From Bacillota bacterium (GTDB lineage: Bacteria > Bacillota > Clostridia > Lachnospirales > Lachnospiraceae), in the NCBI GenBank assembly GCA_023386315.1, contig JAEWJZ010000016.1:1-64000 (forward strand): DNA of 64,000 nt. Direction: 5' to 3'. Below, one piece after another: positions 45,026-53,829 of the stretch. Both the position numbers and the translations under genes were made by a program. Position 1 is the stretch's first letter; each line of letters starts with the position of its first letter. The notes beneath the pieces were generated by a model, which made no database searches, was not told the DNA's origin, and saw nothing but the letters and a program-made list of their open reading frames with translations.

Positions 45026-46840
45026 ATGAGTGACAAAAGAGGTTTTAAAGATTTTATCAGAGGGCTGTCAGTGAAATGGAAGCTATCCGTAGGATTTGGA
45101 ATTTTATTTGCAATATTACTGATTTCTCTTGCAACATCGGCTCACAGCATATCAAAAATCGGAGCGCAGGTAGGGATGTATTCAAAATTTACATATCCCC
45201 TTACCACCTATAATTTAACGGCTCAGCGGGAAATGGTGTCTGTCCAGAGATATTTGCTGATGACAATTCTTCAGAAAGAAGCAGGGGAGGATTATCAGTC
45301 ATCCCTTGATTTATCAGGAAAAAGTGCAGAAAACTTTATGACCGTTCTGGAAGAATTCGCAACCCATCAGCGCAGTTCGGCTAATGATAAGAACATAGCA
45401 GATGTCAGGACGCATGTACAGGAAGCAGAAACCGCACGTAATAAAATACTTGATTTAATTAAAGATCCCTCAAATAAAGATTCAAAAGAAGCTTATCTTA
45501 TTTTTCAAAACGAGTTTTTGCCTGCCTTTAATCAGATTGCGGATATTATGGAGCAGATGAATGTTGTTGGAGCGCAGAAGGCAGATATCCAGAAACAGAC
45601 TGCTCAGAGTGCAATATCACAGTCATGGGTTATTCTTTGTGTTGTACTGGTGCTGTCCACATTAGCCACACTTGTGATTATTTATGTACTTACGAGAGCA
45701 ATATTAATACCTGTCAGAGAGATAGAAGCTGTTTATAAAAATATGGCAGAAGGAAATCTTCATTCCGAAATTAAGTATGAGAGCCGTGATGAGCTGGGAC
45801 GTATGGCCGAGAGTATACGTTCTACCAATGCAAGACTTGTTTCTTATATTGAAGATATTATTGCCAAACTCACAATGCTTTCACAGGGTAACATGAACTT
45901 TACCGTTGACCTGGACTATGTGGGCGATTTTGCATCAATTAAACAGTCATTATTAAATACCATTGCTTCTCTTAATTCCACCATGCAGGTAATTCATTCT
46001 GCTGCAGAGCAGGTTAATTCCGGCGCAGGTCAGGTCTCTGATGCTTCCCAGGCACTTGCATCAGGGGCAACAGAGCAGGCAGCAACCATAGAAGAGCTTA
46101 CAGCTTCCGTTCACAGTGTAACAGAAAAAGCGGAAAAAAATACAGTATCAGTGCGCAACGCAACGGAATCTGTTTTCCAGGCAGGTCAGGGGGTGGGAGA
46201 GAGCAACAACAGAATGAAGCAGCTGAATGAAGCAATGAGAGAAATCAGCCATTCTTCTGAAGAAATATCCAAGGTAACAAAAATTGTGGAAGACATTGCT
46301 TTCCAGACAAACATCCTGGCATTAAATGCGGCAGTAGAGGCAGCAAGAGCCGGAGAGGCAGGCAAGGGCTTTGCTGTTGTAGCGGATGAAGTAAGAAATC
46401 TGGCTGCGAAATCAGCAGAAGCGGCCAAACAGACGGCAGACCTGGTACAGAAATCTACTGATAAGGTAGCAGAAGGCGAGCGGATGGCCAATGAAAGCCT
46501 GAAACTTTTAGATGATGTTGCGGAAAAATCGGCAATGGTCGAAAAAGCCATTAAACAGATTGAATCCGATACTCAGGATCAGGCAAACACCATTGTAGAG
46601 ATTAACCAGGGACTTTCCCAGGTTTCCGCCGTTGTACAGACCAATGCAGCAACTGCAGAGGAAAGCTCTGCTTCCAGTGAAGAACTTGCTGCACAGGCAC
46701 AGATTTTAAGAGAACAGATTTCAAAATTTAAGCTTTCTGATGTATCTGTCAGCAAAGGCATAGAATCATTCACTGTAAAGAATGTGGAACCGGAATTAAA
46801 ACAATCTGCTGTTTATGATCATACGTCCGGAAAATATTGA
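45026..46840 (+). CDS. Methyl-accepting chemotaxis protein
   Basis: A 604-aa receptor. TM1 is near 19-38, a four-helix-bundle-type extracellular ligand domain follows to about 195, and TM2 is near 198-222. A HAMP domain (about 220-270) and the signalling domain follow; the hairpin tip reads [23 protein letters not shown]...[14 protein letters not shown] near 425-465. Signals go to CheA/CheW. The frame opens at 45011 but GGGAGG precedes the ATG at 45026. It follows the aromatic acid cluster but has no proven link; the ligand is unknown. Confidence 0.92.
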   Translation: MSDKRGFKDFIRGLSVKWKLSVGFGILFAILLISLATSAHSISKIGAQVGMYSKFTYPLTTYNLTAQREMVSVQRYLLMTILQKEAGEDYQSSLDLSGKSAENFMTVLEEFATHQRSSANDKNIADVRTHVQEAETARNKILDLIKDPSNKDSKEAYLIFQNEFLPAFNQIADIMEQMNVVGAQKADIQKQTAQSAISQSWVILCVVLVLSTLATLVIIYVLTRAILIPVREIEAVYKNMAEGNLHSEIKYESRDELGRMAESIRSTNARLVSYIEDIIAKLTMLSQGNMNFTVDLDYVGDFASIKQSLLNTIASLNSTMQVIHSAAEQVNSGAGQVSDASQALASGATEQAATIEELTASVHSVTEKAEKNTVSVRNATESVFQAGQGVGESNNRMKQLNEAMREISHSSEEISKVTKIVEDIAFQTNILALNAAVEAARAGEAGKGFAVVADEVRNLAAKSAEAAKQTADLVQKSTDKVAEGERMANESLKLLDDVAEKSAMVEKAIKQIESDTQDQANTIVEINQGLSQVSAVVQTNAATAEESSASSEELAAQAQILREQISKFKLSDVSVSKGIESFTVKNVEPELKQSAVYDHTSGKY

Positions 46841-46924
46841 AATTATTAACACAATTGCTCCGTTTTCCGTTATAATGATACGGTAGCCGATGAAACAATG
46901 GATAAAACATAAAGGAGGACTGCT

Positions 46925-47623
46925 ATGTTAGGAATTATCGGAGCAATGGATGTGGAAGTGGCAGAAATAAAAGAATCCATGAAGGACGTGACGGTTGAAA
47001 CCATAGCGGCAATGGATTTTTATAAAGGAACATTAAAAGGGATGGAAGCGGTTGTAGTCCGGTGTGGCATTGGAAAGGTCAATGCGGCCATCTGCACACA
47101 GATTCTTGCAGATCATTACCATGTGAGCGCTGTGATTAATACCGGAATTGCCGGTTCTTTAAAGAATGAGATCAATATCGGAGATGTGGTGCTTTCCACA
47201 GATGTAGTGCATCATGATATGGATGCCACCGGTTTTGGTTACCCCGCAGGACAGATTCCCCAGATGAAGGAATTCTCATTTCATGCGGATGAAAAACTCC
47301 GCATTCTGGCTGAGAATTGCTGCAAAGAGGTGAATCCTGAAGTTGGAATTTTTAAAGGAAGAGTGGTTTCAGGGGACCAGTTTGTTTCTGACAGGGTTAA
47401 AAAGACCTGGATCTCTGATACATTTCAGGGATTTTGTACGGAGATGGAGGGGGCTGCTATTGCACAGACAGCCTACTTAAACCATATACCATTTCTCATT
47501 ATCAGAGCAATCTCAGATAAGGCGGATGACAGCGCAAATATGGACTACAGCGAGTTTGAACAAAAGGCAGTAAAAGCTTCCGTGAACCTTATTTTAGCTA
47601 TGACGGAAAAATATTCAGATTAA
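46925..47623 (+). CDS. mtnN: 5'-methylthioadenosine/S-adenosylhomocysteine nucleosidase
   Basis: A 232-aa enzyme that hydrolyses MTA and SAH to adenine and a thiopentose sugar. The catalytic residues are visible: Glu near residue 11 (AMDVEVAEI), Glu in TEMEGAAIAQ near 174, and Asp in ISDKADD near 198; phosphorylase-family motif INTGIAGSL near 75. GGAGG site. A possible promoter (TTAACA, 19 bp, TATAAT) lies just upstream but its spacing is long. Confidence 0.94.
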   Translation: MLGIIGAMDVEVAEIKESMKDVTVETIAAMDFYKGTLKGMEAVVVRCGIGKVNAAICTQILADHYHVSAVINTGIAGSLKNEINIGDVVLSTDVVHHDMDATGFGYPAGQIPQMKEFSFHADEKLRILAENCCKEVNPEVGIFKGRVVSGDQFVSDRVKKTWISDTFQGFCTEMEGAAIAQTAYLNHIPFLIIRAISDKADDSANMDYSEFEQKAVKASVNLILAMTEKYSD

Positions 47624-47627
47624 CTTA

Positions 47628-47663
47628 AGAATCGAATCCTGACAGGATTTGACGAACGATTCT
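47628..47663 (+). other. Two-tier hairpin directly after mtnN
   Basis: An outer 7-bp stem (AGAATCG/CGATTCT) encloses a perfect 6-bp inner stem (AATCCT-GAC-AGGATT). No T-run follows, so it is not a normal terminator. It could protect the mtnN message 3' end or be part of a structured leader for the next gene. Confidence 0.45.
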
Positions 47664-47689
47664 AGGCTCTCTCATCTTCCCAAAGGCAG

Positions 47690-47730
47690 TCCGGGTGTTT
47701 ATAATAAACCTATCACCCGGAGACGCCGGG
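47690..47730 (+). promoter_or_regulatory. Overlapping, mutually exclusive hairpins in the leader of the 47751 gene
   Basis: TCCGGGTG (47690-47697) can pair with CACCCGGA (47714-47721), closing an inner GTTTA-TAA-TAAAC repeat. The same CCCGG (47716-47720) can instead pair with CCGGG (47726-47730). The second hairpin ends a few bases before the AAAGGGGAG ribosome site, so a switch between the two could affect translation. No known riboswitch class was recognised. Confidence 0.4.
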
Positions 47731-47750
47731 AAGAAAGGGGAGCTATTATT

Positions 47751-48668
47751 ATGCTGGAATTTTTACAGACAGGCAAAGCGTTATACGTGCTGGCAGTTTT
47801 ATGCGGCATTGGCATTATTACCAGATGGCTGACACGTAACCTCTACAAAAGACTGATTAAGGAATCAGATAATCTGACACTAACCAAAAACAGGAACCTT
47901 CGTGCATTTAAACAGAAGACCGAATCCACCTATCAGATGAACCAGGGGATTCCCAGGGTCAAGCCTTATTTGGAAAGACAGATGTATGATTTTAAACATA
48001 TGGGTATTACACTTCATGGCTGGAACATGTTTTCCAATCAGATGACACTGTGGTGCTTTTTAGCGGGAGGTGCAGCCGCCTTTGGTTCTTACTGGTACCG
48101 TACAGATCCTTACTATATTGTACTGTATGGCTCCGTTGGAATTATGGCAGGACTGTTTACCATACTGGTGGACCATGGTGCCGGAATTACAGAAAAGCGT
48201 CAGCAGCTGTTTGCAGCGCTGGACAATTATCTGGAGAATACACTGATCTACCGGCTGGATCAGGAGCGGGAGGAATCAGCCTCCATGTCAGGACCGCGGC
48301 TGGAGCTTCGTGAAAATATCCGCTCGATTTACGGAGCACAGTCAAGAGGCGGGGCAGAACCGGAAGCAGAGGCGGACCGAAAGGCCGACAGAAGGAGCAC
48401 CAGACAGAGGGTGCGCAACCGTCCACAAAAGCAGGCGGAGGAATATTCTGATGAAATGGAGCATGTGCCAATGAGAGGAGAATCCATGGAAGCATCGGAA
48501 GCAAAAGGTTCCGTCCGTGATGTGGACTATTTGAAAAAGAGTCTGGAGCAGATTGCAGCAAGCAGGGAAAAAGAGAGGGGAAACAGGCAGGGAGAGGATT
48601 GGCTTAAGGATTTAAACCCGGATGAATTAAAGCTGATCGGCGAAATTCTGCAGGAGTATTTAACATGA
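47751..48668 (+). CDS. Membrane protein of unknown function with charged C-terminal tail
   Basis: A 305-aa protein I do not recognise. There is a membrane helix near 8-27, a basic cytoplasmic stretch, and two more helices near 99-118 and 124-145. A long hydrophilic, Arg/Glu-rich low-complexity tail follows, then a short conserved-looking end (DVDYLKKSLEQIA and LNPDELKLIGEILQEYL). The start at 47751 has an AAAGGGGAG site; the frame upstream to 47649 crosses the structured leader and is not likely coding. It lies between mtnN and pgi with no functional clue. Confidence 0.65.
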   Translation: MLEFLQTGKALYVLAVLCGIGIITRWLTRNLYKRLIKESDNLTLTKNRNLRAFKQKTESTYQMNQGIPRVKPYLERQMYDFKHMGITLHGWNMFSNQMTLWCFLAGGAAAFGSYWYRTDPYYIVLYGSVGIMAGLFTILVDHGAGITEKRQQLFAALDNYLENTLIYRLDQEREESASMSGPRLELRENIRSIYGAQSRGGAEPEAEADRKADRRSTRQRVRNRPQKQAEEYSDEMEHVPMRGESMEASEAKGSVRDVDYLKKSLEQIAASREKERGNRQGEDWLKDLNPDELKLIGEILQEYLT

Positions 48669-48779
48669 ACGTTCGGAGGGCAGAAGAAAATAAAGTCGCA
48701 TTTCGATGAGTTCTATGATATAATTTTCCTAAACAGGCAGACAGGAACCTGACATAATAGGAAAAGGAGAATATTAGCA

Positions 48780-50126
48780 ATGGGAAATATAGTTTTTGAT
48801 GATTCCAGGGCAGCAGGATTTGTATCAGCAGAAGAGATGGATAACATGAAAGCCACAGTACTGTGTGCGAAGGATGTGCTGATGAACAAAACTGGTGCAG
48901 GTAATGATTTCTTGGGGTGGATTGATCTACCGGTCAATTATGATAAAAAAGAATTCCAGGAAATAAAGGCAGCAGCAGAAAAGATTCAGAGTGATTCGGA
49001 TGTACTGCTTGTTGTCGGGATCGGCGGCTCTTATCTTGGTGCCAGAGCAGCGATCGAATTTTTATCCCACAGCTTTTATAACGTATTACCAAAAGGAAAG
49101 CGTAAAACTCCGGAGATTTATTTCGTCGGCAACAGCATCAGCAGCAAGTATATACAGGATTTAAAGGACGTGCTGGAAGGAAAAGATTTCTCCGTTAATA
49201 TTATATCCAAATCCGGTACGACCACAGAGCCTGCAATCGCATTCCGTGTATTTAAGGATCTGCTGATCGAAAAGTATGGACGTGAAGAGGCAAATAAAAG
49301 GATTTATGCCACTACGGATAAGGCGAAGGGTGCGTTAAAGAATTTAGCGGACCAGGAAGGTTATCAGACGTTTGTTGTTCCGGATGATGTGGGAGGACGT
49401 TTCTCAGTGCTTACGGCAGTCGGCCTTCTTCCGATTGCGGTATCCGGTGCTGATATTGATAAATTGATGGAAGGCGCGTCAGCAGCCAGAGAGGAGGCAG
49501 TAAACGCTCCTTATGAGTCAAACGGTGCTCTCCGGTATGCAGCGGTCCGCAACATCCTCTTAAGAAAAGGAAAAGCTGTCGAGATCGTGGCTAATTATGA
49601 GCCAAGCCTTCATTATGTTTCCGAGTGGTGGAAACAGCTGTTTGGAGAAAGCGAAGGAAAGGATCAGAGAGGTATTTTTCCGGCAGCGGTGGATTTGACC
49701 ACAGACTTGCACTCTATGGGACAGTTTATTCAGGATGGGTCCCGAATTATGTTTGAAACTGTATTAAACGTAGAAGAATCTCCGGCAGAGATCCTTTTAA
49801 AGGAAGAAGAGGTTGATACAGACGGAATGAATTATCTGGCGGGAAAGAGCGTGGACTTCGTTAACAAGAGCGCAATGAATGGAACAATTCTGGCGCATAG
49901 TGACGGAGATGTCCCGAATCTGATGGTTAACATTCCGGGGCAGGATGAATTCAGCTTAGGACAGCTGTTTTACTTCTTTGAATATGCCTGTGGTGTAAGC
50001 GGCTATATTCTGGGAGTGAATCCGTTCAACCAGCCGGGGGTGGAAAGCTATAAAAAGAATATGTTTGCTCTGCTTGGAAAACCTGGGTTTGAGAAGGAGA
50101 GAGAAGCGCTTTTAAAGAGATTATAA
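48780..50126 (+). CDS. pgi: Glucose-6-phosphate isomerase
   Basis: A 448-aa enzyme interconverting glucose-6-P and fructose-6-P, the compact length typical of Firmicutes. SIS-domain motifs: [14 protein letters not shown] near 78, [15 protein letters not shown] near 140, [15 protein letters not shown] near 203, and the C-terminal [19 protein letters not shown] at 48719-48724 and AAAAGGAG before the start are visible. An imperfect hairpin (48724-48765) could partly cover the ribosome site. Confidence 0.95.
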   Translation: MGNIVFDDSRAAGFVSAEEMDNMKATVLCAKDVLMNKTGAGNDFLGWIDLPVNYDKKEFQEIKAAAEKIQSDSDVLLVVGIGGSYLGARAAIEFLSHSFYNVLPKGKRKTPEIYFVGNSISSKYIQDLKDVLEGKDFSVNIISKSGTTTEPAIAFRVFKDLLIEKYGREEANKRIYATTDKAKGALKNLADQEGYQTFVVPDDVGGRFSVLTAVGLLPIAVSGADIDKLMEGASAAREEAVNAPYESNGALRYAAVRNILLRKGKAVEIVANYEPSLHYVSEWWKQLFGESEGKDQRGIFPAAVDLTTDLHSMGQFIQDGSRIMFETVLNVEESPAEILLKEEEVDTDGMNYLAGKSVDFVNKSAMNGTILAHSDGDVPNLMVNIPGQDEFSLGQLFYFFEYACGVSGYILGVNPFNQPGVESYKKNMFALLGKPGFEKEREALLKRL

Positions 50127-50141
50127 TATGCTTTAGAATAT

Positions 50142-50177
50142 AAAAAAGTCCTGCCATGTAAGTGGAGGACTTTTTTT
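50142..50177. terminator. Terminator after pgi, bidirectional
   Basis: An 11-bp stem (50142-50152 and 50166-50176) with an A-run on one flank and a T-run on the other. It serves pgi and the convergent gene at 50191-50457. Confidence 0.88.
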
Positions 50178-50190
50178 ATACCAGTAAGTA

Positions 50191-50457
50191 TTATTCTTCT
50201 ATAATCTGTATCTCCAGAAAATCAAAATCGATGGGTTCCATAAAATTATCCTGAGTAAATCGTGCTTTTGAATGAATTTTAAATTCCTTAACGGTAGAAT
50301 CAAGCCATATGGGCTTTCCAAGATCAAACTGATAACAGATCTCCTCCAGTGACTGAAAGACCATGGAAGTCCTGGACAGACTGTAATCGGATATGCAGAT
50401 GACTGTATCCTTAACGATCCGGGTGTTGTTTATTAATTTTGCCCACATACGAAACAT
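50191..50457 (-). CDS. Conserved hypothetical protein, 88 aa
   Basis: From the ATG at 50457, which has a GAAGGGGAA site, this is an 88-aa soluble protein (MFRMWAKLINNTRIVKDTV start) that I do not recognise. The longer frame to 50574 has no ribosome site. It has acidic C-terminal residues and no membrane helix or Cys motif. It is monocistronic and convergent with pgi. Confidence 0.6.
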   Translation of the reverse strand: MFRMWAKLINNTRIVKDTVICISDYSLSRTSMVFQSLEEICYQFDLGKPIWLDSTVKEFKIHSKARFTQDNFMEPIDFDFLEIQIIEE

Positions 50458-50625
50458 AATGATTTCCCCTTCTATCTGACAAATTTCGGTTAAACGGCAG
50501 TATTTTTCTGAAACGATTATAGCATTATGTGCAGGAATATGGCAAGGATGAAATACAGGACATTGTAAAACCAATCAACCTATGATAAAATTGTGAGAGG
50601 AAAAACCGAAGGAGGAAGACAAAAG

Positions 50626-51717
50626 ATGGCACAGCCTATAGAAGATCAGGTTGGATTTCTTGGAGAGGCATGCAGAGCCGTTCAGGAACTATCGGTAAGC
50701 AGGAGTTTGCTGGAGAAATACCGTCTGGAAGAAAAGAGTCTTTTAAGAGAACTGGAAGCAGAGAGAAAGGCTGTGACCGATGCCATCAGCCTTACGGTGA
50801 AAAAAAGGATTCAGGAGATTAACGATACCTATGACGGGGAAATCGCTAAGGAACAGGACCATTTAAAACGCTTAAGGAACAAGCGGGAGAAAGCGAAAAC
50901 CCAGGGAGTAAAGGAACGGATTGAAGAAGAGACTCAGGAGCTTAAGGACAAAAACAAGGAGCTGTTTGCTGAGTTAAAATCTGTTTTTAAAAGGGATCAT
51001 GTCCCGTCTTACTGTAGAAGCACATGGTATTATGCGCTGTTTTTTACCAGGGGATTTTCTGAATTTATCATACTTCTTTTTACTGCGCTCATTTTCTTTC
51101 TTGCCATTCCCTGTGGTATCTATTTTCTGATACCTGAAAGAAAAGCATTTTACCTGGCAGGTATCTATTTTGTCTCCATTCTGCTTTTTGGAGGAATTTA
51201 TATACTGATTAATAACCGGACACGGGTCAGACATCCGGAGGCGTTAAAAAAAGGAAGAGCGATTAAAAATTCTATAAAGTCCAATCGGAGAAAGCTTCGT
51301 TCCATTGTCCGTTCCATAAAAAAGGACCGGAATGAGACCGTCTATAATCTGGAACGGTTCGATGACGAGATTGCTAAGACAGAACAGGATCTTGCGGATA
51401 TTGCAGACAAGAAGCAGGATGCGCTGAATACATTTGATAAAGTGACAAGTACCATTATTTCCGATGAGATCGCCAGCAGCAAGAGGGAGAAGATCTCACA
51501 GCTTGAGAAAGAGCATGAAGACGCGGTTATAAACTGGAAGGAAGCGCAGATACGGGTTAAGGAACAGACGCTGTTTATCAATGATAATTATGCTTCTTAT
51601 ATCGGATCTGAATTTATGATCCCGGAAAAGCTTGACCAACTGGCTGATATCATACGAATGGGAAGGGCTTCAACCATCAGTGAGGCCAAGGAAATTTATA
51701 ATAGCATGAAAGACTAA
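50626..51717 (+). CDS. Coiled-coil membrane protein of unknown function
   Basis: A 363-aa protein, unrecognised. There is a long N-terminal coiled coil (about residues 20-120, rich in Glu/Lys/Arg), two membrane helices near 142-165 and 175-192, then a second coiled coil (about 205-320) with a short C-terminal globular part (MIPEKLDQLADIIRMGRASTISEAKEIYN). Both coiled coils should face the cytoplasm. It starts at 50626 after GGAGGAAG. The layout suggests a scaffolding role at the membrane; this is inference only. Confidence 0.7.
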   Translation: MAQPIEDQVGFLGEACRAVQELSVSRSLLEKYRLEEKSLLRELEAERKAVTDAISLTVKKRIQEINDTYDGEIAKEQDHLKRLRNKREKAKTQGVKERIEEETQELKDKNKELFAELKSVFKRDHVPSYCRSTWYYALFFTRGFSEFIILLFTALIFFLAIPCGIYFLIPERKAFYLAGIYFVSILLFGGIYILINNRTRVRHPEALKKGRAIKNSIKSNRRKLRSIVRSIKKDRNETVYNLERFDDEIAKTEQDLADIADKKQDALNTFDKVTSTIISDEIASSKREKISQLEKEHEDAVINWKEAQIRVKEQTLFINDNYASYIGSEFMIPEKLDQLADIIRMGRASTISEAKEIYNSMKD

Positions 51718-51723
51718 ATGAAG

Positions 51724-51767
51724 GTACAGGAACCTGCCGGGACAAATGGCAGGCCTGTACTTTTTTT
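51724..51767 (+). terminator. Terminator after the coiled-coil gene
   Basis: A 13-bp stem with a two-base bulge (GTACAGG-CCTGCC with GGCAGG-CCTGTAC) is followed by a seven-T run. Confidence 0.9.
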
Positions 51768-51790
51768 GCATTTTTCTAAAGGAATGGGGT

Positions 51791-51820
51791 GAATAATTCC
51801 AGGAAACCCGGCTTATAATA
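51791..51820 (+). promoter_or_regulatory. Possible forespore (sigma-F/G-like) promoter of yyaC
   Basis: GAATA (51791-51795) is separated by 18 bp from TATAATA (51814-51820). This fits the sigma-G pattern (GAATA, 17-18 bp, CATNNTA) except for one base of the -10. It would suit a spore protease gene, but the -10 also fits sigma-A. Confidence 0.35.
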
Positions 51821-51856
51821 GAACAGAGAAAAATAAGGACAGCAGGGCAGTATATT

Positions 51857-52456
51857 ATGAAATTATGGGAAAGAATTGCGATCCGGGGAAATCGGGATGT
51901 TTTTTATTACGACACCAGGCAGACCTTTGAAGCTGAGGAGTTTGCGTCCAGACTTTACAACATGATATGCTCGGAGCAGGAGAATGGGAAATCGGCTGGT
52001 GTACTGTTTTTATGTATCGGCACCGATCGTTCCACGGGAGACAGCCTTGGGCCCTTAATTGGTTATAAGCTAAATGAAATGGGACTGGAACATCTGGAGA
52101 TACTGGGTACATTAGAGCGTCCGGTTCATGCCATGAATTTAGAAACCTATCAGACTATTTTAAAACTGCGATACCCCAATCATGTGGTGGTGGCAGTGGA
52201 TGCTTCGGTTGGAAATATAGAGCATATTGGTTTTGTTACCCTTGGAAAAGGAGCGTTAAAACCCGGCCTTGGAGTGAGCAAGGAGCTTCGGGCTGTTGGG
52301 GATATATTCATCACAGGTATTGTGGGGAGCTGCGGAAATTACGATCCGCTCATGCTTCAGAGTATCCGGCTTTCTGTTGTCATGCGAATGGCAGACTGCA
52401 TTAGCAGCAGCATCTGTATTGTCGAAAAGTTATGGGAAAATACGTACTTTCTTTGA
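51857..52456 (+). CDS. yyaC: Spore protease YyaC
   Basis: A 199-aa protein of the YyaC/DUF1256 family, related to the germination protease Gpr fold. Features are VLFLCIGTDRSTGDSLGPLIGYKL near residue 54, LGTLERPVHAMNL, VVAVDASVG near 113, and PGLGVSKELRAVGDIFITGIV. It is associated with sporulation in Bacillus and clostridia; the exact substrate is not established. The ribosome site is weak. A probable forespore promoter is noted just upstream. Confidence 0.88.
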   Translation: MKLWERIAIRGNRDVFYYDTRQTFEAEEFASRLYNMICSEQENGKSAGVLFLCIGTDRSTGDSLGPLIGYKLNEMGLEHLEILGTLERPVHAMNLETYQTILKLRYPNHVVVAVDASVGNIEHIGFVTLGKGALKPGLGVSKELRAVGDIFITGIVGSCGNYDPLMLQSIRLSVVMRMADCISSSICIVEKLWENTYFL

Positions 52457-52518
52457 CACGTTTTTCAAATACCATATGCTATGATTCATTGGATTAAATA
52501 GAATAGCGGGGTGATCCA

Positions 52519-53757
52519 ATGGGTGAATTATACAATCCTTTCCCAAAGCTGCCGAAAAATATCAGACAGATTGGGGAAAGGGATGAAATCGTAAAATTAT
52601 ATGTAGAGGATTATGTTAACACATATTTAAAGCGTCTGTACCCTGTAAGCGGACAAAGACTGCGGGTCGGACTTCTGTTAGGCAGTATGGAATTAAATGA
52701 CGGTACTCCATATATCTTCATTGACGGAGCGCTTGAGATGGAGGATGTGACGGAGGAAGGCCGGAAGGTGTCTTTTACAGAGCTGTCATGGAAAAGAGCA
52801 TCCCAAAATATGGAACAGCTTTTTCCCAAACGGTCCATACAGGGCTGGTTTCTATGTGGAAGTCCGGGAGATGATTTAAGTCCTTTAAATTACTGGAAGC
52901 AGCATATGCAGTATTTTGGAGGTCCCAACAAACTAATGTATCTAAGCTGTGGAACAGAAGGAGATGAAACAGTTTATGTAACCTCGGAGGATGGTTTTTA
53001 CAAGCTTCAGGGGTACAGTATCTATTATGAACGCAATCAGATGATGCAGGACTATATGGTACTGCGTAAGGATGTAAAACGTATCGAAACCGATACAAAT
53101 GATAAGGTAATTGAAGAATTCCGCAAGCGAATGGGCGAGAATAAGGTAGAAGCAGCGGACAGGCATCAGACTGTCGGACTTCTCCGGGGCATGTGCATGG
53201 CCATGTCAGTCGTCATATTAGCTGGCGGAATTGTTATGTTTAACAACTATGAACAGATGGACAGTATGGAGAGCGTGGTGGTATCTGCAATTCCTGCCAA
53301 AGCAGAAAAACTTCTGCTGGGTGATAAGGCTCAACAAAAAGACGGAAAAAAGGAATCCGGAGTGATATTAGAAGAAGCAGACGGAGAGGTTTATCCAACT
53401 TCTGCAGTCAATAAGGAGACGATGTCCGAAACCATGCCGGAAACTTCCAAGGCGCAGACTGCGGCCAAGGCTGGGGAATCAGCCGGAGAGACAGCTGCAG
53501 TGAAAGAAACTGCGGCCGCAGCCCAAAAGATTACGGAAGAAACCGTGACACAGGCAACCAAGCCTGAGACTTCTCCTGCGACAGAGGCAGCAGCAGCCGA
53601 CGGTCAGCGGACGCATACAGTGGTAGAAGGGGAAACGCTGTATGGAATCTGTATTGCCGAATACAACAACGTCAATAAATTAAAGGAAATTTGTGAGCTG
53701 AATGGGCTGGAGGACGAAAATAAGATAGTTGCGGGTCAGAAATTGCGTCTTCCATAG
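52519..53757 (+). CDS. Membrane-anchored LysM protein with degenerate JAMM/MPN-like cytosolic domain
   Basis: A 412-aa protein. Residues about 20-175 resemble an MPN/JAMM fold: RVGLLLGS, then YIFIDGALEME (Glu73/75), GWFLCGSPG and LSPLNYWKQHMQYF. The JAMM metal ligands (H-x-H-P ... S-x-x-D) are replaced by Cys113, Ser115 and Asn124. A single membrane helix lies near 221-241, then an Ala/Thr/Glu-rich extracellular linker, and a C-terminal LysM domain (365-412). It probably links the cell wall to a cytosolic recognition domain. The fold assignment is my reading. GGGGTG site precedes the start. Confidence 0.7.
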   Translation: MGELYNPFPKLPKNIRQIGERDEIVKLYVEDYVNTYLKRLYPVSGQRLRVGLLLGSMELNDGTPYIFIDGALEMEDVTEEGRKVSFTELSWKRASQNMEQLFPKRSIQGWFLCGSPGDDLSPLNYWKQHMQYFGGPNKLMYLSCGTEGDETVYVTSEDGFYKLQGYSIYYERNQMMQDYMVLRKDVKRIETDTNDKVIEEFRKRMGENKVEAADRHQTVGLLRGMCMAMSVVILAGGIVMFNNYEQMDSMESVVVSAIPAKAEKLLLGDKAQQKDGKKESGVILEEADGEVYPTSAVNKETMSETMPETSKAQTAAKAGESAGETAAVKETAAAAQKITEETVTQATKPETSPATEAAAADGQRTHTVVEGETLYGICIAEYNNVNKLKEICELNGLEDENKIVAGQKLRLP

Positions 53758-53829
53758 AAAAACTTAATGCGTTTCTCTCTGATTTGATGTATACTACAAT
53801 TATATATGGGCATTTTTAGGAGAAACTGC

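Noticed and set aside
47628..47750. Known riboswitch (T-box, ZTP, SAM, c-di-GMP, fluoride)
   Set aside because: I looked for the core conserved sequences of these classes and found none, although the region is structured.
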